A DNA stretch of 14,100 bases, from positions 1 through 14,100 of the forward strand of contig JAEOSY010000367.1 of assembly GCA_016840125.1 (NCBI GenBank), given 5' to 3'. Source of the stretch: Candidatus Helarchaeota archaeon (GTDB lineage: Archaea; Asgardarchaeota; Lokiarchaeia; Helarchaeales; HEL-GB-A). A model generated the notes under the pieces. The model did no database searches and had not been told where the DNA came from. It saw nothing but the letters and a program-made list of their open reading frames with translations. Both the position numbers and the translations under genes were made by a program. Below are positions 13,134 to 14,100 of the stretch, one piece after another; positions within the stretch are counted from its first letter, which is position 1; every line of letters begins with the position of its first letter.

Positions 13134-14100
13134 ATGGGTACTAGTTCAAGACCAAAGTATAGCTCCGGAATTCCCACATTAGATAAGATCCTCCAAAGTG
13201 TTCTTGCAGGAGATAATGTGGTATTCCAAGTTGAAACATTAGAGGAGTATATTCCGTTTGTACGAGCATTCTCTTCTTATTGTAATAAAGCGAATTTGGA
13301 TCTAGTCTACTTTCGGTTTGCACAACATCCATATCTACTTCAAGAGAAAACCAACGCTTCGGTGTATCAAGTTTATCCTGAGAGGGGTTTTGATTACTTC
13401 ATATCAGAAATAATCAGTGTAATAGAAAAACATGGGCTCGGGGCGTGTTATATTTTCGATTCACTTTCGGATTTAGCAGTAGATTGGTACTCGGATGTGA
13501 TGTTAGGTAATTTTTTCATGCTTATTTGTCCATATCTGTTTGAATTGAAGACAGTAGCATATTTTGCACTATTCCGTCATTTTCATGAATCCCAAACATT
13601 TAAAGATATTCAAGATACGGCTCAAGTCATTATAGATGTGTATCATGATGAGAATAATGCGATATATATTCATCCACTAAAAGTTTTCAATCGCTTTTCT
13701 TCAACCATATTTATGCTACATGAGTGGATTGAAGTTGGAAACTCCGCAAGTGAATTCCAAACAATAAAAGAGAGCCCAAAAATAGCAGAAATTCTTACAA
13801 AAAAACATTATCAGTGGTTGGATCTCACAAAAGAACACGTTGATGCATGGCATCTCAGCTTTCAAGAAGCCCAAAAAACGCTGGAAGGACTTATCTTAGG
13901 GGAAATTTCCGTTAAGGAATCCACTATTTTTAAAAGTAAATTATTAAGAAAGGCAATTGTCCAAGAAGACCTCCAATTATTGTTGGCATTGAAATATTTC
14001 GACTTAAAAGAGGTTCTAACAATACGGAAACGGATGATCGGAACGGGTTTTATTGGGGGAAAAGCATATGGAATGTTACTTTCGAGAGCAATCTTGAACA
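13134..14100 (+). CDS. Second KaiC-like/ATP-grasp fusion protein, N-terminal part (runs off the right edge)
   Basis: ATG 13134 opens a frame that stays open to the window end, giving 322 residues without a stop. It is a paralogue of the preceding gene. The shared pattern includes SSGIPTLDKIL, GDNVVFQVE (again no P-loop lysine), LVYFRFAQHP, the Walker-B-like ACYIFDSLSDL, DVMLGNFF, IHPLKVFNRFSSTIFMLHEW and, at residues 300-315, RMIGTGFIGGKAYGML, the entry to the ATP-grasp domain. The missing rest should resemble residues 310-868 of the neighbour. The leader has no clear Shine-Dalgarno site, but a TGAACA element lies at 13123-13128, and the 14 bases around the start are identical to those of the broken fragment at 389. 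The 80 bases between the two genes hold no other feature beyond AT-rich sequence. Confidence 0.85.
   Translation, partial: MGTSSRPKYSSGIPTLDKILQSVLAGDNVVFQVETLEEYIPFVRAFSSYCNKANLDLVYFRFAQHPYLLQEKTNASVYQVYPERGFDYFISEIISVIEKHGLGACYIFDSLSDLAVDWYSDVMLGNFFMLICPYLFELKTVAYFALFRHFHESQTFKDIQDTAQVIIDVYHDENNAIYIHPLKVFNRFSSTIFMLHEWIEVGNSASEFQTIKESPKIAEILTKKHYQWLDLTKEHVDAWHLSFQEAQKTLEGLILGEISVKESTIFKSKLLRKAIVQEDLQLLLALKYFDLKEVLTIRKRMIGTGFIGGKAYGMLLSRAILN

Overview
The window reads as chromosomal DNA of an archaeon. The evidence is the glutamate synthase split into three separate genes with no NADPH small subunit, a heterodisulfide-reductase-type protein, an Lrp/AsnC regulator, oligo-T stretches after genes, TATA-like promoter boxes and mixed ATG/TTG starts with Shine-Dalgarno sites. 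The lineage cannot be fixed from the sequence. An Asgard or other anaerobic archaeon is plausible, given Hdr-type redox proteins and the odd KaiC-like/ATP-grasp fusions, but this is inference. Intergenic DNA is very AT-rich.

The core (about 800-10400) is a complete ammonium-assimilation island. On the + strand, a possible 30-residue membrane peptide gene is followed by amt (ammonium channel) and glnK (PII). Converging on glnK from the minus strand is an Lrp/AsnC regulator. Upstream of it, also on the minus strand, come a 53-codon small gene of unknown function and glnA (type I glutamine synthetase). Divergent from glnA, and separated by about 600 bp of regulatory DNA, is a tightly coupled + strand operon: an HdrB-HdrC fusion, then gltB1 (glutaminase domain), gltB2 (ferredoxin-FMN-3Fe4S synthase domain) and gltB3 (GXGXG domain). 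Amt/GlnK import and sense ammonium, GlnA makes glutamine, and the three-part GOGAT makes glutamate. The HdrBC protein is a candidate for handling the electrons that the missing GltD would normally supply.

The long intergenic regions next to lrp, the 53-codon gene, glnA and hdrBC-glt carry a recurrent TGTTCA/TGAACA element. I count ten copies by eye in about 1.2 kb, including a palindrome at the predicted glnA start site and a perfect 12-bp direct repeat upstream of hdrBC. This looks like the operator of a local nitrogen regulon, possibly read by the Lrp protein.

The island is flanked by members of one unusual protein family: a RecA/KaiC-like N-domain without a P-loop, joined to a PEP-synthase-type ATP-grasp domain and a conserved C-terminal domain. 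There is a broken 5' fragment at 389-577, a full-length gene at 10447-13053 and a second gene at 13134 that runs off the right edge. The left edge cuts through a uroporphyrinogen-decarboxylase-like gene. No tRNA, rRNA, CRISPR array or transposase was seen.
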